In this document: positions 42,689 through 54,599 of the stretch, piece after piece
Layout: each line of letters starts with the position of its first letter
Position numbering within the stretch: position 1 is the stretch's first letter
Source of the DNA: Carettochelys insculpta
Lineage: Eukaryota; Chordata; Testudines; Carettochelyidae
Assembly (NCBI RefSeq): GCF_033958435.1
Contig: NC_134138.1
Coordinates: 80,834,298-80,898,297 of the forward strand
Length of the DNA: 64,000 bases
Direction: 5' to 3'
Made by a program: the position numbers and the translations under genes
Notes under the pieces: generated by a model
Seen by the model: only the letters and a program-made list of their open reading frames with translations
What the model was told of the DNA's origin: nothing
Database searches by the model: none

Positions 42689-43930
42689 ATGGTGGCACGT
42701 CAGGACCCTTCTGCCCCCTCTGGGGGCCCCAGAGGAGGGATCTGAGGGCTCATAGGGCCTGGGCAAGGGCTGTGCTAGGAGGGGACCCTCCTGGACTGAG
42801 GAGGAGCTGAAGGACCTCTTCGCTGTGTTGGGGGAGGAGGAGGTCCTTCGACAAACAGATGGCTGCCAGCACCATGCTGAGTCTTTGAGTGGCTGGCCAG
42901 TGGGCTTGCTGCCCAAACGCACCAGCAGCAGCATCAGGATAAAGGTGAAGGAGCTCTGTCAGACCTGCATAAAGGCCTACGATGCTGCCAGCCGGTCGGG
43001 GCATGGTCCGTGCATGGCCCCCACTACAGGGAGTTGCACAGGCTCCTGGGGCCAAGGGAGGCGGCCACCCCAGAGCACCTTGTGGACACTGCTGGTTCCC
43101 TGCCCCCGGCAGACAATGGCAAGGAGGCAGGCCCCTCAGCACTACCAGCCCCCTGCACAGGGACCAGCCCACTGAGACTGAGGGCGATGGTAAGGGCTCC
43201 AGTGACAGTACCCTCATCATCACCCTCCCCTCTGGGACACACAGTTGTACGTCATTTGAGATGAGCCTTGCTTGAGCCTTGGGAGGTTGCGGCCAATACA
43301 TTCGGGGCAAGCGGAATGGCGCAAGGGATGGGGAAAGGGCCCCCAGAACAGCCCCACAGCCTACGCGCCTGAGGATGGGAGAGGAGGAGGGAACACGGTT
43401 CAACCCTCACTGAGCAGAAACCCCTGGGCAGCTGGGATCTCATGGGCCATCGGGCAGCAGGGGGCAAGGGAGCGGGGGGCTCTAGCCTCCCCAGGTTGGG
43501 AGCCAACACTCCCAGGCTGTCCCCCTGTCCCCTTCTGTCTCCACAGGTCGTTTGCCAGTCAGCCACGACTGCACAGCTGAGCAGGCTGCAGTTACAGGGG
43601 CCCAGGAGACCACCCCATTGCCCCAACCCGCTTCCCCCCACGACCGCAGCTAGGCCTCTGGGAGATGATGCTGGAGGGATGAGAAGGCAGCCACCAACTG
43701 GGCGGTTGTGCGGAGATGACCAGGGTGCTCTGGGAATGGCTGGCGATGGAGCAGGACATGTGGATGAGGCTGGCTGGCAGTATGGACACCGTGGCCCAGG
43801 CTTTGGCTGCCCACCTCACCCAGCCTCCCTCTCCCTCCCACAGCCGCCTCTCCTGCAGCTGCCTCTCCAGCAGCTGCCCAATGCATGATGGACCTGGCAC
43901 CAGCCAAGAGCCTCAGGCAGGCCCGGTGGC
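42689..43930 (+). pseudogene. Myb/SANT-like partner gene remnant of second Harbinger
   Basis: A Myb-like segment PSWTEEELKDLFAVLGEEEV is readable near 42787-42845. It then breaks by frameshifts and a stop; KVKELCQTCIKAYDAASRSG follows in the same region. A second-exon remnant with LWEWLAMEQDMWMRL lies near 43727-43770. No continuous frame exists. Order and strand match the intact partner gene of the first element. Confidence 0.65.
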
Positions 43931-44523
43931 TGCTGGCTGAGGCGGGAGCCTCTGGCTCAGCCCCAGTGCCCCCCCCTCCCCCCCCCGCACACCCTGCAGA
44001 GGCAAAGACCTTGGTACCCCCAACCAAGCCCTACCTCCCTGTGGTTTTGTCCCTGTTGCAGGCCTGCAGGGGACCCCAGACCCGCGGTGGTAGGGGCAGT
44101 CATGGCTGATGTGGCTCCCAGTCCGCCACGTCTCTGTGTGACTGACCATACTCCCATCCCAGCCCCCCTCCCAGTTTAGTCCCCCACCCAAGCCCCCACC
44201 TCCCCACTGCCAACCATTCCCCCCATGCACACCGAAGTTTACCACACTCCATTCCATTTTGTGAAATACTTTATTCCCCACATTAAAGTTTGTTCTTCCC
44301 ACCCTAACCCTGTGTCCCTGATGCTATGTGGGGAAGTGGTGAGGGGGTGAAGTGTGAGGGGGGTAGGGTGAAGTGCAGCGTGTGGCGGGGGGGTCAGGGC
44401 AGGCCCAGCACAGGGACTCCCTGACCCTGACCCTCTGGGCCTTATGGCACAGGGCAGCAGGTGGCTGCTTGTAGCCGCCCCTTACCCCCACCCCAGTCCA
44501 CAGCCCAGCCCTGGATAAAGGGC

Positions 44524-45520
44524 TCACGGTGGCCCTCCACAAGGTTGGAGGGCACAGCAGGCAGCGATGACTGCGAGGACACTGGGGAGGCTGACATTGA
44601 GCCTGGTGAGGAGGCTGCAAAACCTCCCCTTCAACCTCCCGAATGCCCACTTGATGTGCCCCTGGCATGGTTGAGGTGACCTTTGAAGGTGTCCTGGGCT
44701 GTCATGGTGCATTCTGTGTAGGTCCGCATGAGCCAAGGGTGCAGTAGGTACGCAGCATCAGCCACAATTCAGCGGGGCATCGTGATGTGTTTGAGCAGAA
44801 GCTCCTGAGGGAGGGACATACATGGCCTCCTGCATCCGTTGTCCCAGCCATGAATTCTGGAACACCCAGGCGTTTCGGAATTCTGGAACACCCTGCCCGG
44901 CCACCCCACGCACATCCAGGAAATGGCTCCTCACATCCACCAGGGCCTGGAGAAACACGGAGCGGTACCACTTCCAGTTAATGTAGGTGCCCCCGCTGTG
45001 CTCCGGAGCCTGAATCGCAACATGTGTCCTGTCCAGGGCTCCGAAACAATTGGGGAAGCCCAGGTCTGTGAACCTGGAAAGGGCAGCGTCCAGGTCCCCC
45101 AGGGTCATGACACGTCGCAGGAGCATGGTGTTGATGGCTCAGATGACCTGCGGGGGAAGGAGAGGATGTCCATGAACACCTGACTGGTGGCCTTGCTGAT
45201 GCTGAGTTGGTGGCTGTTGGGGTGGGCGGCTGCCATAGTGCAATGGCCACCCTCTTCCACACCAGGCGCTGGCCACATGCAGGTGTCCCAGTGCTGGAGG
45301 ACAGGGCAAGCCAGGTGCAGGGGTCCTCAAATGTCTGCCTGGTCATTCTGAAATTCCTGAGCCACCACCCATCATCCCAGTCCTCCAGCACCAGCCGGTC
45401 CCACCATTCAGTGCTGGTAGCGGAGGCCACTGGCGCCAGGTCGGGGCGGGGAACAGGGGAAGGGCAGCATGGTTGTGGCCAGGACCTTGAGGCTGGGTCC
45501 CAAACAAGTGACCTGTCCAC
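44524..45520 (-). pseudogene. Harbinger transposase remnant, catalytic Glu lost
   Basis: Recognisable pieces in order are TEWWDRLVLEDWDDGWWLRNF (in part, near 45400-45340), RVAIALW, then GDLDAALSRFTDLGFPNC and FGALDRTHVAIQ (first Asp kept). Next come a stop just before IVADAAYLLHPWLMRT (second Asp kept) and IKWAFGRLKGRF. In that last motif the usual catalytic Glu position reads Lys. Several frameshifts separate these pieces. It is not functional. Confidence 0.8.
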
Positions 45521-45909
45521 GCTGCTGGCATAGCAGAGTGAGCAGCATGGCCAGTAGGCTGACCAGGGTCAAGAGGGCATCATCCTCAGGGAGGGAGTGA
45601 GCTGGCATGGTCTCCGGCTGTTCCCCCTGCATGTGCTCTGCTGCTGTCCGCAGCCTGTCAGCCTTGAGCAGGTGCGGGCTGTGGGTGTTGGGAGGGTCCC
45701 TTTAAGGGGTCTGCTGGCTGCAAGCCTGGAAGGGCTTGTCAGCCATGTGACCCCATGCCTGCATTATTTCCTGGCCCCTTACTTCGAAGAAGGGGCTATT
45801 TGTGTGTAGACGTTTAACTTCAAAGTAAGGGAGGGTGCATTTTGTGTATAGGTGCTCTACTTTGAAGTTGCTTACTTTGAAGTTATTCTGTAGTGTAGAC
45901 ACAGCTATA

Positions 45910-47270
45910 GCGTTGGAAAAAGTTTGATTAACGGCCATCATCAAGGGTCTGAGTCAGCAGAGGAGCTATTGTTAAACTAAGGCCAAAGGCCACGTAACTT
46001 CGAAAAGGAATAGTCATTTCTTTGATCAGGGACTTCAACTGTTAGTTTCATGAGGTAACCGCTATATGGTAGCAGGAACCCTCAATGTCAGCCAGGCCCA
46101 CTGATCTGGGGGAGGGGAGACTGCAAAGGGGGCAGTTGCCATGGGACCCAGCCTTCCAAGTAGCAGCGGGGGACAGAGCTCTTGTCCCCTTTCAAATATC
46201 GGTAGCGCTGCTCTGCGCGGTTGTGGGGGGGCCAGTGGCACTAAGAGCAACTGCCCTTGGCCCTGCTTCTTCCTCTGGGACCCCCTCCCACTTTGTCCTA
46301 GGGTTTGGGGTGGCTGCTGGCCCTGTTGATGTCAGCCAACATAAACATGAGAAAACAAGGCTATTTGGAAATATTTTAAAGAAAAAAATGAAAGTTCTGG
46401 GTTAGTCTCTTTCCACAGACATTGATTTTGCTGTGTAACCTTGTGAAAAAAATCACTAACTGCTCAGACCCACCATTGTTTTCTGTAAGCAGGAGTAATA
46501 GTTCTTGCAGAGGTGCTGTGGTTTTATTCATTAATGTTTGTAAAGCACTGAGCCATGGCATAATGTGGTAAATCAGGACAGGCAGTCACACTACCTTCTG
46601 GTTGTTTTATCTACTGCAGATCACCCTGCAGCCAGCATCCTTTCAACATTCCTAAAATAGATATTACTAATTCAAATGGATTTTGGGGGCAAGCAGATAA
46701 CAATCATGCACAGCTCACATACCCTCTCATAGGTGCCGATTCCTTGGCTGCTCCAGGGCTGAGCACTCAGAGGAAAAAACTGGGGGTGGTCAGCATCAGC
46801 AGCACTCCCCGGGAACCTCCTCCTCCCCACCGCATCAGCTTCTCCCACCTGCTCAGCTATTCAGCAGCATAAAGAGGAGCAGGAAGAGGTGGAAAAGGGA
46901 CAGGACATGGCAGGGGCTCAGGGCAGAATGGGGCCCAGTACCTCTGGCAAAATCACAAAATCAGCACCTCTGTTTCCTCTTGCTGTGTTGTTCAAAACAG
47001 AGTAAAATTCATAATGTTCTCACACTTAATCCAGCACCGCTTCCCTTTCATATCAGGAATCTGCAGCTTCACAAATGCTTTCTATTGTATATGAAAACAA
47101 TCTGCTCTGAATTGATGCTGCATTGCAGAACGGCATTCAGCTATGCCAGTTGAAACTAGACCACAGGGACAATATTTTTTTTTAAACAAAGGCAAAAGTC
47201 AGCCCCTATCTCCATACACAGAGTGAATTTATACCAAGCTCTCACCCTTCTGCGCAGAAGAAACCCAGCA
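45910..47270. other. Intergenic, no gene seen
   Basis: 46080-46350 and 46730-46930 are moderately GC-rich. No supported exon or repeat end. 47960-49150 is AT-rich and also empty. Confidence 0.5.
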
Positions 47271-47274
47271 AGAG

Positions 47275-47412
47275 GGGGCATCTCAGATTCTAGACTCCAG
47301 CTGGAGCCAGAACAGCAACTCTGCTATTTTTAGCCTCATGAGCCCAAAACAATTGGCCCAGGCTCTGAGATTCAGTCTCAAGAGATTTTCATTGCAGTGT
47401 AGATACACCCAA
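47275..47412. mobile_element. Half copy of a GTAGATACACCC-ended MITE
   Basis: CTCCAGCTGGAGCC at the centre, then AATTGGCCCAGGCTCTGAG and TTGCAGTGTAGATACACCC at the end. Only one arm is preserved. Confidence 0.5.
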
Positions 47413-47628
47413 AGAGACCCTGTATGAGTACAGAGGCTATGGAGGGTTCCAAGAGAAAAGCTAGGATATGTGCAAAGAACATGATAATCACATCTCACCT
47501 CCTATACCACAGAGATATGTAAAAAAAAAAAGTATAAATCTGAGTTAACTTTTCTACAGATCTCTCCAGTTGTCCTAGGGCAGTCACACCTACAGGGATC
47601 TTTCTTCCCCTGCAATTTTCTCCCTATA

Positions 47629-47954
47629 CAGATTAAACCTCTCTAATCTAGCACTCTCAGGACCTGACCAGAGCCGGATGAGAGAATTTGCCAGACCATG
47701 GGAGATCAATATAATCTAGCAATTTTACCAACACTTCCACTGCTTATTGTTCTCTTAGAAAACATTTAGAAGTAAATGATGACTAAATAACGGCACAGAA
47801 CACTGAGAGCCAGGACTGGTGTTTGGAAACAAGCTTCATGGGACCACAGGAGACTCGGCCACACCCATGATAAGTGGTCATCCATCTAACTAAAACCATG
47901 CCAGATTATGGATGTTGTTGGGCAAGAGAGTCCAGATTAGAGGGGTTCAATTTG
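47629..47954. mobile_element. pogo/Tigger-like MITE, 326 bp
   Basis: The ends match over 30 bases as inverted repeats: CAGATTAAACCTCTCTAATC and, in complement, CAAATTGAACCCCTCTAATC. TA dinucleotides flank both ends (47627-47628 and 47955-47956), as expected for Tc1/mariner-type insertion. Confidence 0.8.
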
Positions 47955-49150
47955 TAGTAGTTTTCTTTCAAGAAGGTAATCTGGGCCAATGACTTCTCTG
48001 TTAATTTTATGTATTTAATTTTGTTGCCAACAGCATACATATAATAAGCTATAAAATCCATGTAATGGCATACCTACAATATTTGATCAAACAAACAAAC
48101 AAAAACTACAAGGTGAGAGAGTACAGATCATTAGAGGAGTTTGTCAGAGACTAATCCCACACGTCCAAAACAAAAGTTCTTTTTGCTTTTTAAAGTAATG
48201 TTGCTATAGAGGAATGGAGAAGGAATGGTGTATGTCTGGCAGCTTCACAGAGCTCTTTAAAAGATTTCAAACAGTGGAACTTTTATTTTGCAAGTTCACT
48301 AGGAAGCTCATTAAAAACATTCTTAGGTTCACTTTGGAAGTCATGATTAGCCACAATATTTTGTAGCAAAAAAGAACATGCTAAATTTAATGACATACAT
48401 CTCTCCATGCGTACCCTGGGTTAGGTGGTATTTTGTGTCTGTTCTTTACCTGATTTACCAGAGTCAATAGCTTCACCATGATGTGTTCAAGATCAGAGCT
48501 GAAATGAAGTAAAGGGCATCTGCCACTACACTGTGAAAATTATAGACATGTATTTCAAATTTGGTATTTTAACTGTGTGATATTTTTAAGGAAAATGCTC
48601 AAATCAAAATGTAACTTCCTGTTACAAAGAAAACATGTCAATAGTGGAGTTCACAAAGAAAAGCAATTAACAATTTCTTATGATGCACTAATTAAGTGAA
48701 TAATTCTTTGCAATCCATATGTACATGGCTTGTGAGGAATCTTATTTTCATATAAAGTAATTAGTAGAGAAAACTAGGAGTAGTAAAGTAGATTAATAGA
48801 CTGTTACTGTGGACTGAACAATTTTGTATCTGATTCAAATGCCATTTAGGAATTCAGTTTACTGTGCTTCTAAAGTTATAGCTCTTAAATGATTCCAGAA
48901 TATAGGAACTGACACTTTGCACTGATTGACAGACCTTTAGAAAATGGAATGAAATAAATTTATACTTAAATTGTTAATCTGTGATTATTTTATAACAAAA
49001 TATATTTTATATGGAAATATATATATTTCAGAGTATATGCCATACAAGATATAAAATATTTTGAATCACTTTTAAGGAGCTGCACATTTGGCAAAAGATT
49101 TTCTCCTCTGTTTTTGCCATAGTAATGACTGGAGTGTTACAAAACTCCAA

Positions 49151-50398
49151 GGCTGCATCTACACTAGCAAGTTCTTTTGAAAGATTTTTTGAAAGAACCC
49201 AAATTACACGTACTACATGATGGGGTCAAATTTAGCTACGACAGATCAGGAAAGGGATCTTGGAGTTATAGTGGATAGTTCTCTGAAGACATCCACGCAG
49301 TGTGCAGCGGCAGTTAGTAAAGCAAATAGGATGTTAGGAATTATTAAAAAAGGGATGGATAGTAAGACAAAAGATATCATACTTCCCCTATATAAAACTA
49401 TGGTACGCCCACATCTTGAGTACTGCGTGCAGATGTGGTCTCCTCACCTCAAAAAAGATATATTGGCATTAGAAAAGGTTCAGAAAAGGGCGACTAAGAT
49501 GATTAGGGGCTTGGAACGGGTCCCATATGGGGAGAGGCTAGAGAGACTGGGACTTTTCAGTTTGGAAAAGAGGCGATTGAGGGGCAATATGATAGAGGTA
49601 TATAAAATCATGAATGGTGTGGAGAAAGTGAATATAGAAAAATTATTTACCTTTTCCCATAATACAAGAACCAGGGGACACCAAATGAAATTGATGGGTA
49701 GTAGGTTCAAAACTAATAAAAGGAAATTTTTCTTCACACAGCGCACAGTCAACCTGTGGAACTCCTTGCTCGAGGAGGCTGTGAAGGCCAGGACTCTATT
49801 AGGGTTTAAAAAAGAGCTTGATAAATTTTTGCAGGTTAGGTCCATAAATGGCTATTAGCCAGGGATAAAGTAGGGTGCCCTAGCCTTCAGAACAAGGGCA
49901 GGAGATGGATGGCAGGAGATAAATCACTTGATCATTGTCTTCTGTTCTCCTTCTCTGGGGCACCTGGCATTGGCCACCGTCGGCAGATGGGATGCTGGGC
50001 TGGATGGGCCTTTGGTCTGACCCAGTATGGCCATTCTTATGTTCTTATGTTCTTAAAAGGGCTCTTTTGAAAGATTCCGTGGAGCGTCTACATACAAAAA
50101 ATGTTCTTTCAAAAGTAAATAAAAGAAAATGCAGTGCTCCTTTTGAAAGGGCTCTTCCATTCCTGTTTCATGGAGAACACCTTCTTTTGAAAGCTTCTTT
50201 CAAAAGAAAATGTACGTAGATACTCCTTGGGGCCCTTCTTTCAAAAGAGGAGTCCTCATGGCACCTGATTTTTTTGATCCTGGGCCCATTCGTTAGAAAG
50301 AGGAGAGGTTGTGTGGATGCTCTCTTTCGAAAGAAGTTCTTCAGAAGAGATCTTCTGGCAGGATGTCTTTTGAAAGATCTCTGAGTGTAGACGTAGAC
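49151..50398. mobile_element. Harbinger-like MITE interrupted by a young CR1
   Basis: Outer ends are GGCTGCATCTACACTAGC and GAGTGTAGACGTAGAC. The arms are rich in TTCTTTTGAAAGA. CAA at 49148-49150 and 50399-50401 may be the target duplication. About 850 bp of CR1 (49205-50054) separates the arms. Confidence 0.7.
49205..50054 (+). mobile_element. CR1 LINE 3' part with open reverse-transcriptase C-terminus
   Basis: An open frame at 49217-49858 (213 codons) encodes the C-terminal part of CR1 ORF2, after the catalytic motifs. It includes [41 protein letters not shown] and [15 protein letters not shown]. The 3' UTR follows and ends in a short TTCTTATG repeat tail. There are no stops in the coding part, so the copy is young. 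It is truncated at its 5' end and inserted in a MITE. Confidence 0.88.
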
Positions 50399-50964
50399 CA
50401 AGTAACTTCAATGGAAGGATGTTCAGTACCCAAGGGAATAAATAATGGTTAAGACGTCAGAATGTGTGCCTCAGTAGTAAGGAGGGTTTGATGTTTATGA
50501 ATATTTCTTGCAATGGATGTCCCTGAAGCAGTTAATTTGTGCTGCAGTCTTTATGGTGTGAGTGACTGTCAAAGTACATTTCATTCTTCTTGTGTACTCA
50601 CCAGTAGCTCAGGTGTCAGATACGTTTCCCTCTGTGAGACCTGCTGGGGCAGTTCAGGTGTCCTCTTGTCCTGCATGCCACTGTGTGTAGACATAAAGGA
50701 TGAAGCTGTCCCAATCCCCATCAGTTCCTTCTGATTAATGGCTGTTTAAAAATCAGTTTGTCTTGCTTCAGCAAGTTCTCTCCACATCTAATTGTGTATA
50801 ATTACCTGTTCAAGTAATTTTTAAATGCTACTTTATAATAAGTAATTTTTTTGTATATTAAAAGTTACTTTTTCAGGTCCGCAGGAAGGGAGTTCCATTT
50901 CGTGGTACTGTGTTTCAAACTCTGTCTTTTGTGCTGTAAACCAATGCCTGAGAATGATCTACAC

Positions 50965-51277
50965 CAGTGTTTCTCAAACTTTTTGAGACCATGGCACACC
51001 AAACGATAATATTTTTATGTGGAACACCTATCAAAGTTTTCTTCAAAAAAAATTGTTGTCAGACAAAAAACAAACAGCAACATACACAGCGAAACCAAAA
51101 TGAAGTAACTGAATCAGATATCGTAGCAATGAAGAAGTAACATTGTAGCTGGTTTTAATTACAGAAAATATAATACCCTCAGAGCATGATATCAGAAAAG
51201 TATCAGATGCTCGTGGCACACCTGCAAGTTGTTCCCGGAACACCAATTTTCTGCAGAACATAGTTTAAGAAACACTG
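50965..51277. mobile_element. hAT-type MITE, 313 bp
   Basis: Ends are CAGTGTTTCTCAAACTTTTT and, in complement, CAGTGTTTCTTAAACTATG. Flanking octamers ATCTACAC and ATCTATGG share the first five bases. The interior contains GACCATGGCACACC and GTGGCACACCTGCAAGTTG, the hallmark of this widespread family. Confidence 0.75.
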
Positions 51278-51359
51278 ATCTATGGACTAATTGTTCAAAA
51301 GTGTCTGTGTGATTTCTTTGTAAGGACTTCAAGCAAGGGCCTAGAAAGAGAGGGTGCTT

Positions 51360-51535
51360 CTTAATTGCAGTTAAAACCTGGGGCTCAGGTTAAGGAGCTG
51401 TACATTTGTAGTGTAGATGTTTAGGCCCTGGGTCCCAGTGCTAAGCCCAACATCTACCCTGCAGTTAAATAACTTCTTAGTCAGAGGCCTGGGCCAGCCA
51501 CAGGTGTCTACTTGCAGCATAGACATATTCAGTGT
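51360..51535. mobile_element. MITE of the GCAGTTAAAACC family
   Basis: Arms TGCAGTTAAAACCTGGGG and GTGTAGATGTTTAGGCCC..CAACATCTACCCTGCAGTTA are inverted around the centre. Same family as the outer element at 9652. Confidence 0.55.
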
Positions 51536-52172
51536 GGCCAGGCTAAGTTTCTTTTGCTGGAGGGTGCTCTGAGATTACCTTCATGGCTTTCTTGGACAGC
51601 GTGCACAGGACTGTACCTTCTCCGAGAAATGTCTGTGATGTTGTCTGAGACTCAACGCCACTATTCCTCGTCAACACCTGGGCAGAAACGAGGTTTGCAA
51701 TGACATTTTTTGGCAGAGGCAGATCACTGGTCCCTAAGTCTGCCAGGCAAGAACAAAAAGGTTTTAAAAGAGTACGTGCAGGATCAAATCAGAGTACATG
51801 CGAAGACATTCACCCACTCACTCACTTCCAGGTTGATAATCACTGTCTTTTCTAATAAGGTGTCAAAAAGATTTTTGAAAGGCCTGAAAAGGTGGTATTC
51901 TCAAGTACAAGATCCTGTTCCCTCATGGGATCTAAGCTTGATATTGTCAAAGTTTATGGGGCTTCCTTTTGAATGTTTAGCAACCTGTACTTCCTACATC
52001 TTTCAATTAAGGTAGCATTTTAGGTGGCCATCATTTCTACACAGAGGGTAGATGACTATGAGCACTGATGTCTGGCCCTGCTTATACTATTTTATTTAAA
52101 GACATCATTTACTTGTGTCATATAAAGTTTGTCTCAAAAGGTCTCTGACTTCCATATCAACCAAGCAAAACA

Positions 52173-52706
52173 CAGTAAACTCCTTCTCATCTGGCATTTG
52201 TTAAACCAGAACTCTCAAATATCTGTCACCAGCTCCTGACGGCTCCACCCCCAAGTTCTTCCAGTTGGGGCTGCACCCAGCCCAGCCGGCTTTCTGCCAG
52301 TGAATTGCTGGGGCTCCCCGCCTGGCCAAGTCGGGGCCAGAGCTGCCAGTGGGGCTCTATCCCCTGTCGGCTCTGGGGTTCTTCTGGCTCCAGGGCTGCC
52401 TGGTGGAGTTCCCTCATGCCCAGGGCACCAGCATTGCCCTGCATTCCCACAGTGCCCCGAGCTGATGGCATTGCCCCGGGGGCTGGCACAGCCCCATGAT
52501 CCCACGGAGGTCTCCCAAACCTGATGCCTTAGGCCAACTTCCCGGGGCTGGAGCTGCCAGCCAGGCTCCTTGCCCAAGCCATGGGTCTGTTGGGTGTCCC
52601 CTGGCCCTCTGCCAGGGATCCTGCGGCTACCTCTCCATCAAGCGTCATTTTTTAATATCTGGCAACCTCCCAGTCCCTAGATTGCCAGATATGAGAGAAT
52701 TTACTG
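52173..52706. mobile_element. pogo/Tigger-like MITE, 534 bp
   Basis: Left end is CAGTAAACTCCTTCTCATCT; right end in complement is CAGTAAATTCTCTCATATCT, each followed by GGCA. TA follows on the right; the left dinucleotide is CA, probably mutated. The GC-rich core (52240-52600) has no convincing gene. Confidence 0.78.
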
Positions 52707-53809
52707 TACCTGCCTTCATTCTTTCCCAAGCCACACTCAAATAAAGAGGAGGAAAAGCTGAACACACTGGATGTCAGAAGAGCATTGATGTTCTACCTTG
52801 ATGTGTCCAAGCAGTTCTGTTTGTCTTCGCAGCTGTTCCTGGCAGTCACAGACAGAACAGTTTCTTCTCAGAAAATATCATCTTGGATAGCCTCATGTAT
52901 CCACTTGTGCTATGATTTCTTCAATGTTACTCCATCAAGCAGAGTGTCAGATCTCCTGGTTGAAGTCCCTATCCTACACATTTGTAGGGTAGCAACTTGG
53001 TCTTCAGTGTGCACGTTTTCTTCCTCTTATGGAATTACTCAGAATGACAGAGATGATCCCAGATTTGAACAAGTTGTGTTTCAGATCTTGTTCAGATAGA
53101 CTGATCCCATCTCATGATTTCAAGGTTTATGAATTATCAAGACTGGAATGCACATATACAATCCCTCAAAGAAAAAATGGTTACTAATCTGTTCTGTATT
53201 TGTTTAAGATGTGTTGCACAAGTCCAGTCCACAACCTATCCTTCTACCCATCTAAAACAGGCTAGTCCTGCAAGAAGGAACTGAGAAGTTGGGAGGTGGG
53301 TGGGGGGCAATTTTGCCCTTATCTCTGCACACAGAGGCACGTGTCAGCTGAGGATGCTCAAGCTCCCCTGAAAGGTACCACTGAAATTTCCAACAACTGT
53401 GCTCAAGCTGAGTGTGCACAGAGTAGAATGAAGATGTGGAACACATCTCAGAGAACAACAATTATGGAACAAGTTAATAATAATTTTTTTACATGGTGGA
53501 TGATTAGTAACCTTTTGAGGTGTCTGGGGGAGGAAAATTGGGTGATCAAAGGATGAAAATTATGAAGGTTTGAAGTGCCATGCCACCTCCACAGTAACTG
53601 TAATGGGATAGCTTGAAGGTATGGTAGCTGGCTCTACAGAGATGACATTGGTTGTGGACGTGGGCAAAAAACAAAGTGCCAGATTTTGGTAAGATGCATT
53701 AATGTTTAATTGGAAAAACTTTTTTAACATTTGCTATTTATGCTTTAAAAAGAAGAGCATTTGAATGACGCTACATTGTAATTATAACTGCTCCACTTTC
53801 TCTGTTTGT

Positions 53810-54117
53810 CAGTGATACTCAAACTGAGGCTTGTAAGCCTCAAGTGGCTCTTTAATGTGTCTCCTGCATGTCTCTAGAGCACATGATATTAAAACACTGT
53901 GTTATTTAATTATTAACCATTCAGGATGATCTGACTATGTTATAAACCAGTTATTATTTTGCAGTAAATAATTAACCATTCAGGATGTTTTTACTATGAT
54001 CATGTTTCCTTGCTCACCAAGAATTGTTGAATAGTAAATGAAACACTGATTCACACTACTGTGGGTAACGTAAGTCACTAATTTTGCATCTGAACCACTG
54101 AGGTCTGAGTACCACTC
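53810..54117. mobile_element. hAT-type MITE, about 308 bp
   Basis: The left end CAGTGATACTCAAACTGAGG and the right end, in complement GAGTGGTACTCAGACCTCAG, form imperfect inverted repeats. The interior has CTCAAGTGGCTCTTTAATGT and duplicated ATTAACCATTCAGGATG. The target duplication is unclear. Confidence 0.65.
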
Positions 54118-54599
54118 GTTAAAGTCATATGGCTATTGTTTGCACAGGAGAATAAAGTGTTACTCCTTGTCTGGCCAGCAGAGGGTAGTTTTGTACAATG
54201 CAGATGACTTTCTAAGGTATACCACACTAGTACAATCTAGGAATCACAACAATATGGCCAGGATCTACACATATTTTCTGGCGGCTGACATTTTCATAGT
54301 TGCTTTTCCTGTTGTTTTCAGTGCTTATAATGGAGGGACTCACTCCCTTTGATTTTTTTTTTAGGTCTATCTTAGTCCACACAAAAAGGGGCCTCTGCAT
54401 TCTTCTATTGTTTCCCACCACATGTGCCGTTCTTCTGTTCCCTTTCATTTCAGGGTCTGGTTGCAAACCACCACCACCCTCCAAAGGATCCCTCAGCCAG
54501 GATTTAGACTGATAAAAGCTGGAAACTGGGAGAGTCTGAGGAGGAGAACCAGAGCTGGAAAAAGCCTAGGAGTCTCAGGTTGAAGCAAAAGAGATGTAC

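Larger units (their letters stand above)
42322..45906. mobile_element. Second Harbinger DNA transposon, decayed
   Basis: The right end reads CTACAGAATAACTTCAAAG in complement and ends in AGTGTAGACACAGCT. The left end (GACTGCATCTATGCTAC) is a degraded match. It is flanked by ATA on both sides (42319-42321 and 45907-45909), a 3-bp target duplication. Subterminal CATCTACAC/GTGTAGATG copies lie at 42366-42374, 42442-42450 and 45804-45812. It contains remnants of the same two genes as the 639-4674 element, in the same convergent order, but belongs to a different subfamily. Confidence 0.82.

Noticed and set aside
43252..44302. Multiple 100-217-codon frames in the second Harbinger
   Set aside because: GC-rich pseudogene sequence; only fragments matching the Myb-like protein and transposase are meaningful.
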